Assembly (NCBI GenBank): GCA_001404055.1
Contig: CXTY01000005.1
Coordinates: 310,001-374,000 of the forward strand
Source of the DNA: Roseibium album
GTDB taxonomy: Bacteria > Pseudomonadota > Alphaproteobacteria > Rhizobiales > Stappiaceae
Length of the DNA: 64,000 nt
Reading direction: 5' to 3'
Shown: positions 36,385 through 46,118 of the stretch, piece after piece
Layout of the letters: every line of letters starts with the position of its first letter
Position numbering within the stretch: the first letter of the stretch is position 1
Notes under the pieces: model-generated
What the model saw: the letters and a program-made list of their open reading frames with translations, nothing else
Told to the model about the DNA's origin: nothing
Databases searched by the model: none
Position numbers and translations under genes: made by a program

Positions 36385-37344
36385 CTACTCATTGGTGTAA
36401 AAGCTCAAAAGAGCTTCACACGTGGCTTGAGGGGCCTCCTCGGGCAAAAAGTGACCGGACGAAATAGCTTCACCTTTCACGTTCGCGCTCCACTCCTGCC
36501 AGACCTTCAAAGGGTCATTCGCACTCATGGCAATTCCCTTGTCTCCCCATAGCACCAGCAGGGGGGATGTGATTTTCTTGCCTGCGTCTCTATCGGCCTT
36601 GTCATGGTCATAATCAATGGTTGCGCCAGCCCTGTAATCTTCGCAGGTCGCGGAGATCCGTTTTGTTTCACGGAACCAGTCACGGTTGTGTTCCATGGCT
36701 TCTTTTGAGAAACAGTTGAGGCTTTTGTCCGCAGTCCAGCTGGACAACGTGTGCTCCAGGTAACGGATAGGTGCGGCCGTGATGAGGTTTTCCGGCAAGG
36801 GTGCGGGCTGGGCCAGAAACATCCAGTGGTAGATCTTCAGTCCGAAGGATCTATCCATTCTGTCCCAGTAGTCGGATGTCGGCAGGATATCCAGGACTGC
36901 CAGTTTTTCGACAACATCAGGATGGTCGAGGCCTAGGCGATAGGCCACGCGGCCTCCTCTGTCATGTCCAGCCAGGAAGAACCGGTCATAGCCGAGAGCC
37001 TGCATCAGCTCAGTCATCATTCGTGCCATATTTCTCTTGGAATAGGCCTCGTGGTCCGCACTGAGCGGCGGAATGGAAGACCTGCCATAACCTGGCAAGT
37101 CCGGCAGCACCAAAGTGAAGTGTTCAGCAAGTTTGGGAGCTATCTTGTGCCAGATCGCATGTGACTGCGGGTAGCCGTGAAGGAGTAGAAGCGCCGGTCC
37201 AGAACCACCAATCCGGCAAAATATGTCAGCGCCAGCGACCTTGACGGTCTTGCTTTCAAATCCTGGGTACAGTTCCGGCAAATCACTCACGATATCAGGC
37301 TCCCAACCTACATTGGAGAGGAGATTAACGTTGTTGCTCGGCAC
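36385..37344 (-). CDS. Fluoroacetate/haloacetate dehalogenase-like alpha/beta hydrolase
   Basis: The 319-residue protein has the hallmark set of fluoroacetate dehalogenases: HGYPQSH oxyanion loop, nucleophile D128 followed by carboxylate-binding R129 and R132 (GHDRGGR), general acid D152 in AVLDILPT, the halide-pocket pair H173-W174 and catalytic H298 in SGHFLPEE. Such enzymes cleave the C-F or C-Cl bond of haloacetates. Some relatives are epoxide hydrolases, so activity is inferred. It lies between purD and the PAS-GGDEF-EAL gene without a clear operon partner. Confidence 0.85.
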   Translation of the reverse strand: MPSNNVNLLSNVGWEPDIVSDLPELYPGFESKTVKVAGADIFCRIGGSGPALLLLHGYPQSHAIWHKIAPKLAEHFTLVLPDLPGYGRSSIPPLSADHEAYSKRNMARMMTELMQALGYDRFFLAGHDRGGRVAYRLGLDHPDVVEKLAVLDILPTSDYWDRMDRSFGLKIYHWMFLAQPAPLPENLITAAPIRYLEHTLSSWTADKSLNCFSKEAMEHNRDWFRETKRISATCEDYRAGATIDYDHDKADRDAGKKITSPLLVLWGDKGIAMSANDPLKVWQEWSANVKGEAISSGHFLPEEAPQATCEALLSFYTNE

Positions 37345-37380
37345 CTGCCAAGTCGTCTAAGAGCTCAAAGCAGCAGAGAT

Positions 37381-38658
37381 CTATTGGTCCGGTTTGCGTT
37401 CGATGGCGCGCCAGCCGATATCACTGCGGCAAAAGCCTTCTGGCCAGTCAATTCGGCTGACGGCTTTGTAGGCATTTTGCTGGGCTTCACGCACAGTTGC
37501 GCCGAGTGCTGTAACATTCAGAACCCGACCACCGTTTGCAAGCAGCCTGTTGCCATCTTGTTTGGTGCCGGCATGAAAGACTTCCAGGGCATCTGAACTC
37601 AGCTGGTCAAGACCGCGAATTTCCGTGCCCTTGTCGTAGCTACCCGGGTAACCTTTTGCTGCCATGACGACGGAAAGTGCAACTTCATCCCGCCAGGTTG
37701 CCGACGTCGTTGCAAGCTGGCCTTCTACACTGGCGAGGATGATATCCAGGATATCACTCTTCAGGCGCATGAGGAGAACCTGGCATTCCGGGTCACCAAA
37801 ACGGGTGTTGTATTCTATGAGCTTCGGGCCTTCGGTCGTGATCATCAAACCGGCGTAAAGCACACCCTTGAACGGTGTGCCGCGCTTGGCGAGCGTGGCG
37901 ATTGTCGGTTCGATAACCCGGTTCATGACTTCGGACACCAGCTCATCCGTCATGACAGGTGCTGGCGAATAGGCGCCCATGCCACCCGTGTTGGGTCCAG
38001 TGTCGCCATCATGTGCGCGCTTGTGATCTTGAGCAGTGGCAAGCGGCAGGGCGTTGGTACCATCGGAAATTACAAAGAAACTCGCTTCTTCACCTTCAAG
38101 AAACTCTTCGACCACGACTTCGGCGCCGGCTGCTCCGAACGATCCTTCAAAGCATGCACGAACCGCGTCTTCCGCTTCCTGAAGTGTCATCGCAACAACG
38201 ACACCTTTCCCGGCCGCCAGACCGTCTGCCTTGACGACAATGGGAGCGCCTTTTTCCCGAACATAGGCCAAGGCGGCCTCTGCGTTGTCGAAACGACCAT
38301 AACCGGCGGTCGGAATGTCAGCCTCGTCACACACGCCTTTTGTAAATGCTTTTGAGCCTTCCAGCTGGGCAGCGGCCTTGCTCGGTCCAAACGCCTTGAT
38401 GCCGGCGGCTTCAAGATCATCAACAAGTCCGACGACCAATGGAGCCTCCGGGCCGACAACCACGAGGTCAATTTCCTTGGACCGGCAAAAGTCAATCACG
38501 GCATCATGGTTGGAAACATCGAGATCGGAAAGCTCGGCCACCTTGGCGATGCCAGCGTTCCCCGGTGCGGCGTAAAGCTTGGTCAGTCGTGGGGATTTTG
38601 AAAAGGCCCAGGCAAGAGCGTGTTCGCGGCCGCCAGATCCGATGAGAAGGAGTTTCAT
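37381..38658 (-). CDS. purD: Phosphoribosylamine-glycine ligase
   Basis: The 425-residue GAR synthetase starts at the ATG at 38658 with [19 protein letters not shown], the usual N-terminus; upstream in-frame codons are rejected. The ATP-grasp domain carries [15 protein letters not shown] and the typical [10 protein letters not shown] motif (as [15 protein letters not shown]). It joins phosphoribosylamine and glycine in purine synthesis. It is followed 36 bases later by the dehalogenase-like gene. Confidence 0.97.
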   Translation of the reverse strand: MKLLLIGSGGREHALAWAFSKSPRLTKLYAAPGNAGIAKVAELSDLDVSNHDAVIDFCRSKEIDLVVVGPEAPLVVGLVDDLEAAGIKAFGPSKAAAQLEGSKAFTKGVCDEADIPTAGYGRFDNAEAALAYVREKGAPIVVKADGLAAGKGVVVAMTLQEAEDAVRACFEGSFGAAGAEVVVEEFLEGEEASFFVISDGTNALPLATAQDHKRAHDGDTGPNTGGMGAYSPAPVMTDELVSEVMNRVIEPTIATLAKRGTPFKGVLYAGLMITTEGPKLIEYNTRFGDPECQVLLMRLKSDILDIILASVEGQLATTSATWRDEVALSVVMAAKGYPGSYDKGTEIRGLDQLSSDALEVFHAGTKQDGNRLLANGGRVLNVTALGATVREAQQNAYKAVSRIDWPEGFCRSDIGWRAIERKPDQ

Positions 38659-38863
38659 GAAATGCCAGTCTCTTGAAGCGTGTTTCGTGCTGAACGGCTG
38701 TTTGCTGATCGTGGAGGCAAGCAAGCCAATTGCTGCGCGGTCTAACACGGGCTTTCGCGAGCTGCAATTATCCGGAGCGTGTTCTTCAGTTCATGCAGAA
38801 GAGAGCCTGAAATGCCAAATCTGTTTTACCCGGAAGCGGCAGACCGCTCCCGGCAGGGGGCTG

Positions 38864-39610
38864 TTATCGGCCGACCGTAACACGGCAATAAAGAATATTG
38901 TCCTTCTGAAGATCAGGTCCCCAAATGAGCTTCGCGGACCCGTCCCACTGGACACGGTCATACCCATCTTTGGGTCTCACATCACGCTCGCTATGGATTG
39001 TTGCTTTGGGCCATTTACTGGCGTCAAATCCCGGTTCCATCCAGTTGTCTGGAGCGGAAATTTTTGTTTCCGCACAATTACTTTTGGATACGTCCGGGTT
39101 GCGTTCCTTCTCGCAGGAATTGTCTTTGGGTGCCGATTGAACTGCTAGGCAACGCCAATCCGATCCAGTGGCGGCCAGAAGTTTGCCGGTTGCCTGGTCC
39201 CTGAACTGAGCAATGGCACCGCCATCCCCCATCTGCTGTTTGCGCGTGCCGATATATTCAAGGCCGGTACTATTTTCCATGAAATCTCGGAATTCGAAGG
39301 CGATTGTCATGGGCGTGTCGGCTTTGAACTCAAAACGCTCGGCATTGAATGAACGTTCTGTCTTGATGGACACGCTGTCTTCCAGCAATGGCGCACCGTT
39401 AATATAAAGCTTGAACCAGTTATCCACCCAAACCTCACCCAGGATTTTGTGGGTGCCAGAAGAATTTATTTTGCTTTCATTTAACTCCGCCCCTTGCCCG
39501 CCAGGCCGTGGAGGGGGAGGCTTTTTTGCAAAGGATGCTGCCGGTACCACGGTAAGTCCGATGCCAGTTGCCAAAAATAGTCCAAATGCAATTTTGGGTG
39601 AGAAATTCAC
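38864..39610 (-). CDS. Secreted protein of unknown function
   Basis: The 248-residue precursor starts with GTG at 39610 (GGAG, 7-base spacing) and a signal peptide (PKIAFGLFLATGIGLTVVPAASFA). A proline-rich KKPPPPRPGG spacer follows, then a domain with VWVDNWFKLYINGAPLLEDSV and AFEFRDFMEN that resembles a galactose-binding-like beta sandwich, and three cysteines in the C-terminal half plus CRVTVGR at the end. I do not recognise the family and give no function. A GC-rich imperfect hairpin at about 38832-38851 may end the transcript. Confidence 0.75.
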   Translation of the reverse strand: MNFSPKIAFGLFLATGIGLTVVPAASFAKKPPPPRPGGQGAELNESKINSSGTHKILGEVWVDNWFKLYINGAPLLEDSVSIKTERSFNAERFEFKADTPMTIAFEFRDFMENSTGLEYIGTRKQQMGDGGAIAQFRDQATGKLLAATGSDWRCLAVQSAPKDNSCEKERNPDVSKSNCAETKISAPDNWMEPGFDASKWPKATIHSERDVRPKDGYDRVQWDGSAKLIWGPDLQKDNILYCRVTVGR

Positions 39611-39755
39611 GTGTGTACTCCGTTGTCAGCCACGACGGCGGCACTATGACCTCTTGCGGGATGAAATACATCTTAATTATCAGTAGAAGTGCCAGTGGGA
39701 TTTGGGAGACGTTCCCAAGACAACAACAACCCTGGCAGAGTGGGTAGGCGGAGCG

Positions 39756-40700
39756 ATGCTGTTTTCAACCAAAGATACCGGACCGGTCGCAGATGCGGTG
39801 AAGCGGCATTGGGTCGATACGAAATTGCCCGCATCACTGCGTCCCTATGCACGACTGGCGCGTTGGGAACGGCCTATCGGTTGGTGGTTGCTTTTGTGGC
39901 CGTGCCTGTGGTCGTCGGCGCTAGCCGCGATCGCCGCAGGCAATGGGTGGCCAAACCCCTGGCATATTGTGCTGTTTTTTGTAGGTGCCATCGCCATGCG
40001 TGGCGCTGGTTGCACGTACAACGATATTGTTGACGTCGACATTGACGAACAGGTTGAACGCACGCGGTCGCGGCCCATACCCGCCGGGCAGGTCTCCCGG
40101 TTTCAAGCCAAGGTCTTTCTGGTGCTGCAGAGTCTTGTTGGGCTATTCGTTCTTTTGCAGTTCAACACATTCACGATTGCATTGGGAATAGCGGCACTGC
40201 TGCCCGTTGCTATTTACCCCTTCATGAAGCGTTTCACCAACTGGCCACAGCTGTTCTTGGGTTTCGCTTTTTCCTGGGGTGCGTTCATGGGATGGGCCGC
40301 AGAATTTGGTTCTTTGGCCTGGGCGCCGATCTTTCTTTATGTCGGCGGAATCTGCTGGACGATCGGTTACGACACAATCTACGCCCACCAGGACAAGGAA
40401 GATGATGCACTGGTCGGCGTGAAGTCGACGGCTCGCCTATTTGGCAACCGCACAAAACCGGCACTCATTGTTCTTTATGCGCTTGCAACGATCCTCTTCG
40501 TCATTGCCGCGTCGCTTGCTGATGCCGGACCGGCGGCTTTTGCCGGTATTCTGCTGGGCGTTCTTCATTTGGGCTGGCAGGTAATTGTTCTTGATATCGA
40601 TGACGGCGATCAATGTCTCAAGCTCTTTCGCTCGAACACCACCTATGGCTGGATCCTGTTTGCCGGATTTGTCGCTGATGCGCTGATTGGCTGGCTGTAG
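39756..40700 (+). CDS. ubiA: 4-hydroxybenzoate polyprenyltransferase
   Basis: The 314-residue membrane protein has the two Asp-rich prenyl-diphosphate sites of UbiA: NDIVDVDID (89-97) and YDTIYAHQDKEDD, with RTRSRPIPAG between. It joins 4-hydroxybenzoate to the polyprenyl tail in ubiquinone synthesis, here feeding the respiratory chain that the oxidase cluster at 53381 terminates. The frame opens at a TTG at 39702; I favour the ATG at 39756, preceded by AGGCGGAG. Confidence 0.95.
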   Translation: MLFSTKDTGPVADAVKRHWVDTKLPASLRPYARLARWERPIGWWLLLWPCLWSSALAAIAAGNGWPNPWHIVLFFVGAIAMRGAGCTYNDIVDVDIDEQVERTRSRPIPAGQVSRFQAKVFLVLQSLVGLFVLLQFNTFTIALGIAALLPVAIYPFMKRFTNWPQLFLGFAFSWGAFMGWAAEFGSLAWAPIFLYVGGICWTIGYDTIYAHQDKEDDALVGVKSTARLFGNRTKPALIVLYALATILFVIAASLADAGPAAFAGILLGVLHLGWQVIVLDIDDGDQCLKLFRSNTTYGWILFAGFVADALIGWL

Positions 40701-40719
40701 TCGGATCTTTGCAAAAACA

Positions 40720-40742
40720 AAAGGCTCCAAATTGGAGCCTTT
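40720..40742. terminator. Bidirectional terminator between ubiA and the DUF6101 gene
   Basis: AAAGGCTCC, loop AAATT and GGAGCCTTT form a perfect 9-bp stem. On the minus strand it runs into TTTTGTTTTTG, on the plus strand into TTTC. It serves two convergent genes. Confidence 0.9.
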
Positions 40743-40778
40743 CAAACCTGATTGGTTGCTTTGAACCGAATTTGCCTG

Positions 40779-41369
40779 TCAGGTGCGCGCTATTATTTCG
40801 CGCTCGTTTGCGAATGTGACAGCAATTGGCGTCTGATGACCGGTACAGCGCTTGTTGAGGAAGCGGGGGCGGCGTCCGGTCAACAGTCTCATTTTTCGGC
40901 GCGGTGCCGGACCTGCCACCGGAACAGCACTGTAAGCTTCGATGGGCTTGACCTTGCCTCCCAGGTCACAGACCAGCATCGGAAGCTTGAGTGTCTGCGA
41001 CCAGCGGCTCCAAAGGACCGCCAGATCGTCAGATTTTTCTGTTTCGGCCAGGGTGATCGACAACCCGTCATCTGGATGCTTCAAGATGAGTGCGGCGACA
41101 ATATCTCCCGGTGCATCGCCTGGAACGATGCGAACCATGACACCGTCAAAGCCACTTGCCGGGACGACGACCTTTACCGGAACACCTGCGATACGGTGCT
41201 TGATGATTGCCTTTTCGTCATCAAGGTAGATATCAGCAGGGAGAGAAGTTGTTCCCGGTCTGCTTTCCAGTCTTTGCTGGAATTGAACGGGGAGACAACC
41301 GGGGTGCGGCAACGTTTGTTGGCCGCTCCCGGTTGTCTCTGTTTCCTGTATTTCTGTTTGACGTCTCAC
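40779..41369 (-). CDS. DUF6101 family protein
   Basis: The 196-residue soluble protein starts with GTG at 41369 (GGAGAG upstream). It matches my recollection of the alphaproteobacterial DUF6101 family: a LDPFALP-like start (here HPGCLPVQF), a GVMVRI...VAALILKH...LAETEKSDD core, LPMLVCDLGG, and the PAPRRKMRLLTGRRPRFL basic tail. Function is unknown. It is divergent from the pmbA operon and ends at the bidirectional terminator. Confidence 0.75.
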   Translation of the reverse strand: MRRQTEIQETETTGSGQQTLPHPGCLPVQFQQRLESRPGTTSLPADIYLDDEKAIIKHRIAGVPVKVVVPASGFDGVMVRIVPGDAPGDIVAALILKHPDDGLSITLAETEKSDDLAVLWSRWSQTLKLPMLVCDLGGKVKPIEAYSAVPVAGPAPRRKMRLLTGRRPRFLNKRCTGHQTPIAVTFANEREIIART

Positions 41370-41656
41370 TAGACTCTCCGTCGGACCTTTTGGTCTCTTG
41401 ATGCATTTGAACCTAACGGAGAAAAGTCGTGAACCACTTAAGAGATAGAGTTAAAAAACTGTGATTTTAAAGAGGGTTACTGGAGTGTAATCAAGTCGGT
41501 AAGAGCTTGTTCACAAGTGTGGCCAACGTACGTGCAGGGAGTTTCGGTTTTTATGCTGGCTCTTGTTATCAGAACCAGCTGTTGCCAATTGTGCGCAAGC
41601 AGTTGCAGCCCGCGGGCGCGGCGCGTAAACATCAGCCCAACCAGAAGGCGGAGCAT

Positions 41657-43000
41657 ATGTCTGAACTGATTGATCAAAGTGAACTGCAATCACGCGCAGC
41701 GCGTCTTGTCGCAGCGGCGCGCAAAGCAGGGGCAGACGCCTGTGACGCAATCGCAGTCACGGGTGTTTCGCTGGGTGTCGACGTGCGAGAAGGCAAGGTA
41801 GAGGAAACCGAACGGGCAGAAGGCGACGACGTTACTCTGCGGGTATTCGTTGGAAAGCGCACCGCTGCGGTTTCGGCAAATCAGCTTGACGATCCGGACG
41901 GGTTGGCTGAGCGTGCCGTTGCGATGGCCAAGGCTGCTCCGGAAGACCCCTTTGCTGGTCTTGCCGATCAGGACTTGTTGGTAAAAGACTTCCCGGAGCT
42001 GGAACTGCTGGATACCAGAGAATTAACGGCTGCTGATCTGTCCGAAATTGCATTGGAGGCTGAAGCTTCCGGCCTTTCTGTCAGCGGTGTTAGCAAATCG
42101 GGCGGCGCTGGTGCTTCCTGGCGCTTGGCGGGTGTTGTGCTGGCCACCAGCCACGGGTTTCAAGGTTCGTACATGTCTTCTCGCTTTGGCATGTCCATGA
42201 CGGCTGTTGCAGGTGAAGGCACTGCAATGGAACGTGACTATGACTTCGACAGCCGAACTTTTTTCGGGGATTTGGAAGCGCCTGCTGAAATTGGTCGGCG
42301 GGCCGGTGAAAGAGCTGTCCGCCGTCTCAATCCGCAGAAGCTGTCGACGCGAACCGCGAATGTCATTTATGAATCGCGCGCTGCCCGCAGTATTCTTGGG
42401 CACCTTTGCGGGTCGATCAACGGTGCATCGGTGGCACGGAAAACCAGTTTTCTGAAAGATAAAATGGGTGAGGCGATTTTCGCACCCGGAATTCAGATTA
42501 TCGATGACCCGTTCAAGCGCCGAGGCGCGGCAACCCGTCCCTTCGACGGTGAGGGGACCAGTGCCAGTGTTCTCAACATGGTTGAGGATGGAGTTCTGCA
42601 GCATTGGTTCCTGGACGGAGCGTCAGCCCGCGAACTGGGCTTGAAGCCGAATGGGCGTGCGCACCGCAGCGGCAGCGGGACATCTCCGGGAGCGACCAAT
42701 ATCACATTGATGCCTGGAACCAAATCTCTGGAAGAGCTGATGGCTGAAGCCGGTGAAGGGCTTCTGGTCACCGATCTCATCGGCCACGGTGTGAATGGTC
42801 TCACCGGAGACTACTCCCGCGGCGCCGCAGGTTTCTGGTTTGAAAACGGGCAGGTCGTTGAGCCCGTCAGTGAGATCACTATCGCCGGGAACCTGAATGA
42901 TATGTTCAAACGGCTGGTACCGGGGAGTGATCTGGATAACAGGTATTCAGCTGCTACGCCTTCATTGATGATTGAAGGGATGGCGCTTGCCGGAAGCTGA
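41657..43000 (+). CDS. pmbA: TldD/PmbA family protein, TldE-type partner
   Basis: The 447-residue protein has the PmbA/TldE plan, with VGKRTAAVSANQLD in the N-terminal domain and NPQKLSTRTANVIYE, GSGTSPGATNITLMPG and DLIGHGVNGLTGDYSRGAAGFW in the C-terminal one, and lacks the HExxxH zinc site that TldD has. In other bacteria TldD and TldE form a heterodimeric metalloprotease that processes peptides such as microcin B17. The start at 41657 fits family length; the frame opens earlier at 41507. It heads the operon leading to waaA and lpxK. Confidence 0.94.
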   Translation: MSELIDQSELQSRAARLVAAARKAGADACDAIAVTGVSLGVDVREGKVEETERAEGDDVTLRVFVGKRTAAVSANQLDDPDGLAERAVAMAKAAPEDPFAGLADQDLLVKDFPELELLDTRELTAADLSEIALEAEASGLSVSGVSKSGGAGASWRLAGVVLATSHGFQGSYMSSRFGMSMTAVAGEGTAMERDYDFDSRTFFGDLEAPAEIGRRAGERAVRRLNPQKLSTRTANVIYESRAARSILGHLCGSINGASVARKTSFLKDKMGEAIFAPGIQIIDDPFKRRGAATRPFDGEGTSASVLNMVEDGVLQHWFLDGASARELGLKPNGRAHRSGSGTSPGATNITLMPGTKSLEELMAEAGEGLLVTDLIGHGVNGLTGDYSRGAAGFWFENGQVVEPVSEITIAGNLNDMFKRLVPGSDLDNRYSAATPSLMIEGMALAGS

Positions 43001-43001
43001 T

Positions 43002-43799
43002 ATGAGCGATTTGGCTTCGGATCCCAAAACAGACAGGCACCTGCTGGAAAGCGCGGCACGGGAAGCTGGTGAGCTTGCACTTTCCTTTTTTGGGAAAGAT
43101 CCGGAGACCTGGTTCAAGGGAAACAAGTCGCCCGTGTCTGAGGCGGACCTGGCGGTTGACCGGTTTCTGGCTGTGCATTTGCAAAATGCCAGGCCACATT
43201 ATGGTTGGCTATCGGAAGAAACGGCGGACGACCGGTCCCGCCTTGCCCATGAACGTGTTTTTATTGTTGATCCGATTGACGGTACGCGCGCCTTCTTGGC
43301 AGGAGGCGATGAGTGGACGGTGTCCATCGCGGTTGTCGAAAGCGGTCGCCCGGTAGCCGGTTCTGTGTTCTGTCCCTGTCGTGACGAGATGTTTCTGGCG
43401 AGCCTTGGCGGTGGTGCCTGGCTGAATGGTGAGCGGATTTCCGTTTCGAACCAAAGCAGTATAGACGGCGCTGCCTTGACCGGTCCCCACTCGATCGTTG
43501 CCAATCAGGATGTTCTAAAAGCCGGTTTCAAGGGTACCGCGATCCTGCGGTCACTGGCCTACAGGCTGACGATGGTTGCGGCGGGCAGGGTTGATGTGGG
43601 AACAGCGCGCGGTGGCCCAAGTGATTGGGACCTTGCAGCGGCGGATCTTTTGGTGCAGGAAGCAGGTGGCAAATTGACCGACCTGTCAGGCCGTCAATTG
43701 ATCTATAACCGTGCCAAGACAGGTCATCCGGCGCTGATCGCTGCACCAGACCCTTTGATAGAGTCCGTGCGCGAAGCGCTGGAAGTTGTCATCAAATAG
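43002..43799 (+). CDS. Inositol-monophosphatase-family phosphatase (SuhB/CysQ-like)
   Basis: The ATG at 43002 follows the pmbA stop by one base, giving 265 residues. The metal-binding motifs are SPVSEADLAVD, EE at 72-73, DPIDGTRAFLAGG (90 onward) and SDWDLAAADLL, as in lithium-sensitive phosphatases. Candidates are 3'-phosphoadenosine 5'-phosphate (CysQ) or inositol phosphates; the sequence does not decide. It is translationally coupled to pmbA. Confidence 0.92.
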   Translation: MSDLASDPKTDRHLLESAAREAGELALSFFGKDPETWFKGNKSPVSEADLAVDRFLAVHLQNARPHYGWLSEETADDRSRLAHERVFIVDPIDGTRAFLAGGDEWTVSIAVVESGRPVAGSVFCPCRDEMFLASLGGGAWLNGERISVSNQSSIDGAALTGPHSIVANQDVLKAGFKGTAILRSLAYRLTMVAAGRVDVGTARGGPSDWDLAAADLLVQEAGGKLTDLSGRQLIYNRAKTGHPALIAAPDPLIESVREALEVVIK

Positions 43800-43848
43800 G
43801 CAGCCAATGATGCATTGAATGATGCGTTGACAGAAAATGAGGACACTC

Positions 43849-44088
43849 ATGAGCGAAACCGACACGCCCAAACAGCTTCTGCACCTGGTTTTTGGCGGTG
43901 AACTCGATTCACCGGAAGGACTGACATTCCGAGATTTGGATGAGTTGGATATCGTCGGCATTTATCCCAATTATGCTGAAGCTTACAAAGCCTGGAAAGC
44001 GAAGGCCCAGTCGACAGTAGACAACGCCCATATGCGTTATTTCATCGTTCACATGCATCGCTTGCTGGACCCTGAAACAGCCGCTTAA
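43849..44088 (+). CDS. DUF4170 family small protein
   Basis: The 79-residue cytoplasmic protein matches DUF4170: LLHLVFGGEL, FRDLDELDIVGIYPNYAEAYKAWKAKAQSTVDNAHMRYFIVHMHRLLDP in overlapping segments. I start at the ATG at 43849 with GAGGA at 5-base spacing rather than 43837. As I recall the gene sits just before the lipid A/Kdo genes in many Rhizobiales, so a role near lipopolysaccharide synthesis is possible. No function is established. Confidence 0.88.
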   Translation: MSETDTPKQLLHLVFGGELDSPEGLTFRDLDELDIVGIYPNYAEAYKAWKAKAQSTVDNAHMRYFIVHMHRLLDPETAA

Positions 44089-44116
44089 GCGCGCTTTTCG
44101 TGAGGCGACAAGAAAA

Positions 44117-44815
44117 ATGATCAAACGCCTTGGCCGTCAGCCCTGGGTTTTATCCTTTGTGGGCACGATGCTCGCTGGTTGGCTGAAACTGGTTTATCGT
44201 ACCAACCGCTTTGTTGTGAAACCTGATGGTATTCATGACGAAATGGAATCGCATCTGCCCGTGATTGTTGCCATGTGGCATGGACAACATTTCATGGTGC
44301 CGTTTGCCAAGCCATCGCACTGGCCAGCGAAGGTGATGATTTCGCGGTCCGCAGACGGTGAAGTCAACGCCATTGCCGCGCGCAAACTTGGTCTCGGTCT
44401 GATCCGTGCTTCGGGCGGAAAAAATGCGCGCCAAATCAAAAAACGAGGTGGCATGCGAGGCTTTATCGAAGCATTGCGGACCCTCAAGGAAGGCCATAGC
44501 GTTGCCATGACGGCTGATGTTCCCAAGGGACCGTCGCGCAAGTCTGGCACCGGTATTGTGCAGCTGGCAAAACACTCTGGTCGTCCGATCTTGCCCGTCG
44601 CTGTTGCAACCAGTCGCAGTATTGAGCTCGACAGTTGGGACAAGGCCAGTGTGAACCTGCCTTTTGGGCGTGGAAGCATTTTCGTTGGCGATCTCATCTG
44701 GGTATCGTCTGATACGGATGACGATGAACTGGAAACTTTTCGCTTGCAGGTCGAAGAAGGGCTGAACGCAGTGACGTCAAAAGCCTATGAATTGGTCGGA
44801 AGGGCGGATGGCTGA
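44117..44815 (+). CDS. DUF374 family lysophospholipid-acyltransferase-like protein
   Basis: The 232-residue protein has a membrane-associated N-terminus (FVGTMLAGWLKLVY) and acyltransferase-like landmarks: VIVAMWHGQHFMVPF, with His as the candidate catalytic base, ISRSADGE, IRASGGKNAR and MTADVPKGPSR. It is DUF374, related to LPLAT enzymes. Position just before waaA suggests acylation or another step in lipid A assembly. It overlaps waaA by 8 bases. Confidence 0.88.
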   Translation: MIKRLGRQPWVLSFVGTMLAGWLKLVYRTNRFVVKPDGIHDEMESHLPVIVAMWHGQHFMVPFAKPSHWPAKVMISRSADGEVNAIAARKLGLGLIRASGGKNARQIKKRGGMRGFIEALRTLKEGHSVAMTADVPKGPSRKSGTGIVQLAKHSGRPILPVAVATSRSIELDSWDKASVNLPFGRGSIFVGDLIWVSSDTDDDELETFRLQVEEGLNAVTSKAYELVGRADG

Positions 44816-46118
44816 ACAGCAACCAATTCTGATCAGAATTTATCGGAGCCTTGCAAGGGCTCTGACACCGTTGTTTCATGTTCTGTTTTGGTTGCGTTGC
44901 AGGTCTGGCAAAGAAATTCCAGGCAGAAAAGATGAGCGCTTCGGCCGTGGCGAAGAATCTCGGCCGGACGGAACCTTGATATGGATCCACGCAGCAAGCG
45001 TGGGTGAAACCATGTCGGTTCTGCCATTGATTGAGGCCCTGTCGCGCGTTGGCAAGAACGTCCTGCTGACCACGGTCACTGTGACTGCAGCGGAGCTTGC
45101 CCAATCCCGCCTTCCAGCAGGCTCTATTCATCAGTTTGTGCCGTTTGATGCTCCAGGACCGGTTGCCCGGTTCCTGGACCACTGGAACCCTGACTTGGTT
45201 ATGGTGGTGGAATCTGAAGTCTGGCCGTGTTTGTTTGTCGAAATGCGCGCGCGATCGACACCGTTTGTTCTCCTGAATGGTCGCCTTTCGGACAGTTCAC
45301 ATAAAAGCTGGTCAAGATTGCCACGCGTTTCAGGATATATTTTCAACTGTCTTGACCTGGTTCTGGCACAAAGCACTGCCGATGCGGCGCGTTTCCGCAA
45401 ATTGGGTTGTCTGCGGGTCGAAACCCCGGGAAACCTGAAATTTGACGCCGAAGAACCAATGGCCGACACGGCAGACCTTGTTGCGCTGAAGGAGCAGATC
45501 GGTGCGCGCCACGTGTGGCTGGCAGCATTGACGCATCCCGGCGAAGAGGAAATCACGCTTCAGGCGTTCACGCTGTTGCAGCAGGAGTTTCCGGAACTTT
45601 TGCTCGTTTTGGTCCCTCGGCACCCGGCCAGGGCGGACGAAATCAGGGACCTCGTCGAACAACAGGGGCTGTCGATCTCACTGCGTAGCGATAGCGGGTT
45701 TATCGACGGACAAACGCAAGTTTATCTTGGCGATACGTTGGGAGAGATGGGGCTTTATTACCGTTTGGCCCCTGTGACATTTCTAGGCGGGTCTTTCAAC
45801 GATGCCGGGGGTCATAATCCCGTTGAAGCCGCGCTTGTCGGCTCGGCACTCGTGACCGGCCCAAATGTCTCCAATGCCCGAGCCGTTTACAAGGATTTCT
45901 GGATCGCCGGGGCTTCGGTGAGAGTGCGTGAGCCCGAGAACCTGGCAGCCGCAGTTGGCAAGTTGCTCGGTGCGCCCGAGGAAGCCCAACGACAATCACA
46001 TGAAGCACGTGCATTGGTCGAGGCTGGGCGTGGTGCTTTACAAAACACACTCACGTTGCTTGAACCCTATGTAACGGTCGAAACTGAAGACCGGCTGCGC
46101 GAGGCTGCGCATGAGTAA
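44808..46118 (+). CDS. waaA: 3-deoxy-D-manno-octulosonic acid (Kdo) transferase
   Basis: The 436-residue GT30 enzyme adds Kdo to lipid IVA at the inner membrane. It has an N-terminal anchor, the HAASVGETMSVLPLIEAL stretch, VVESEVWP, TPGNLKFDAE-type nucleotide-binding elements and GGSFNDAGGHNPVEAA. The ATG at 44808 lies inside the end of the DUF374 gene with GGAAGGG upstream. It overlaps lpxK by 8 bases. Confidence 0.97.
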   Translation: MAEQQPILIRIYRSLARALTPLFHVLFWLRCRSGKEIPGRKDERFGRGEESRPDGTLIWIHAASVGETMSVLPLIEALSRVGKNVLLTTVTVTAAELAQSRLPAGSIHQFVPFDAPGPVARFLDHWNPDLVMVVESEVWPCLFVEMRARSTPFVLLNGRLSDSSHKSWSRLPRVSGYIFNCLDLVLAQSTADAARFRKLGCLRVETPGNLKFDAEEPMADTADLVALKEQIGARHVWLAALTHPGEEEITLQAFTLLQQEFPELLLVLVPRHPARADEIRDLVEQQGLSISLRSDSGFIDGQTQVYLGDTLGEMGLYYRLAPVTFLGGSFNDAGGHNPVEAALVGSALVTGPNVSNARAVYKDFWIAGASVRVREPENLAAAVGKLLGAPEEAQRQSHEARALVEAGRGALQNTLTLLEPYVTVETEDRLREAAHE

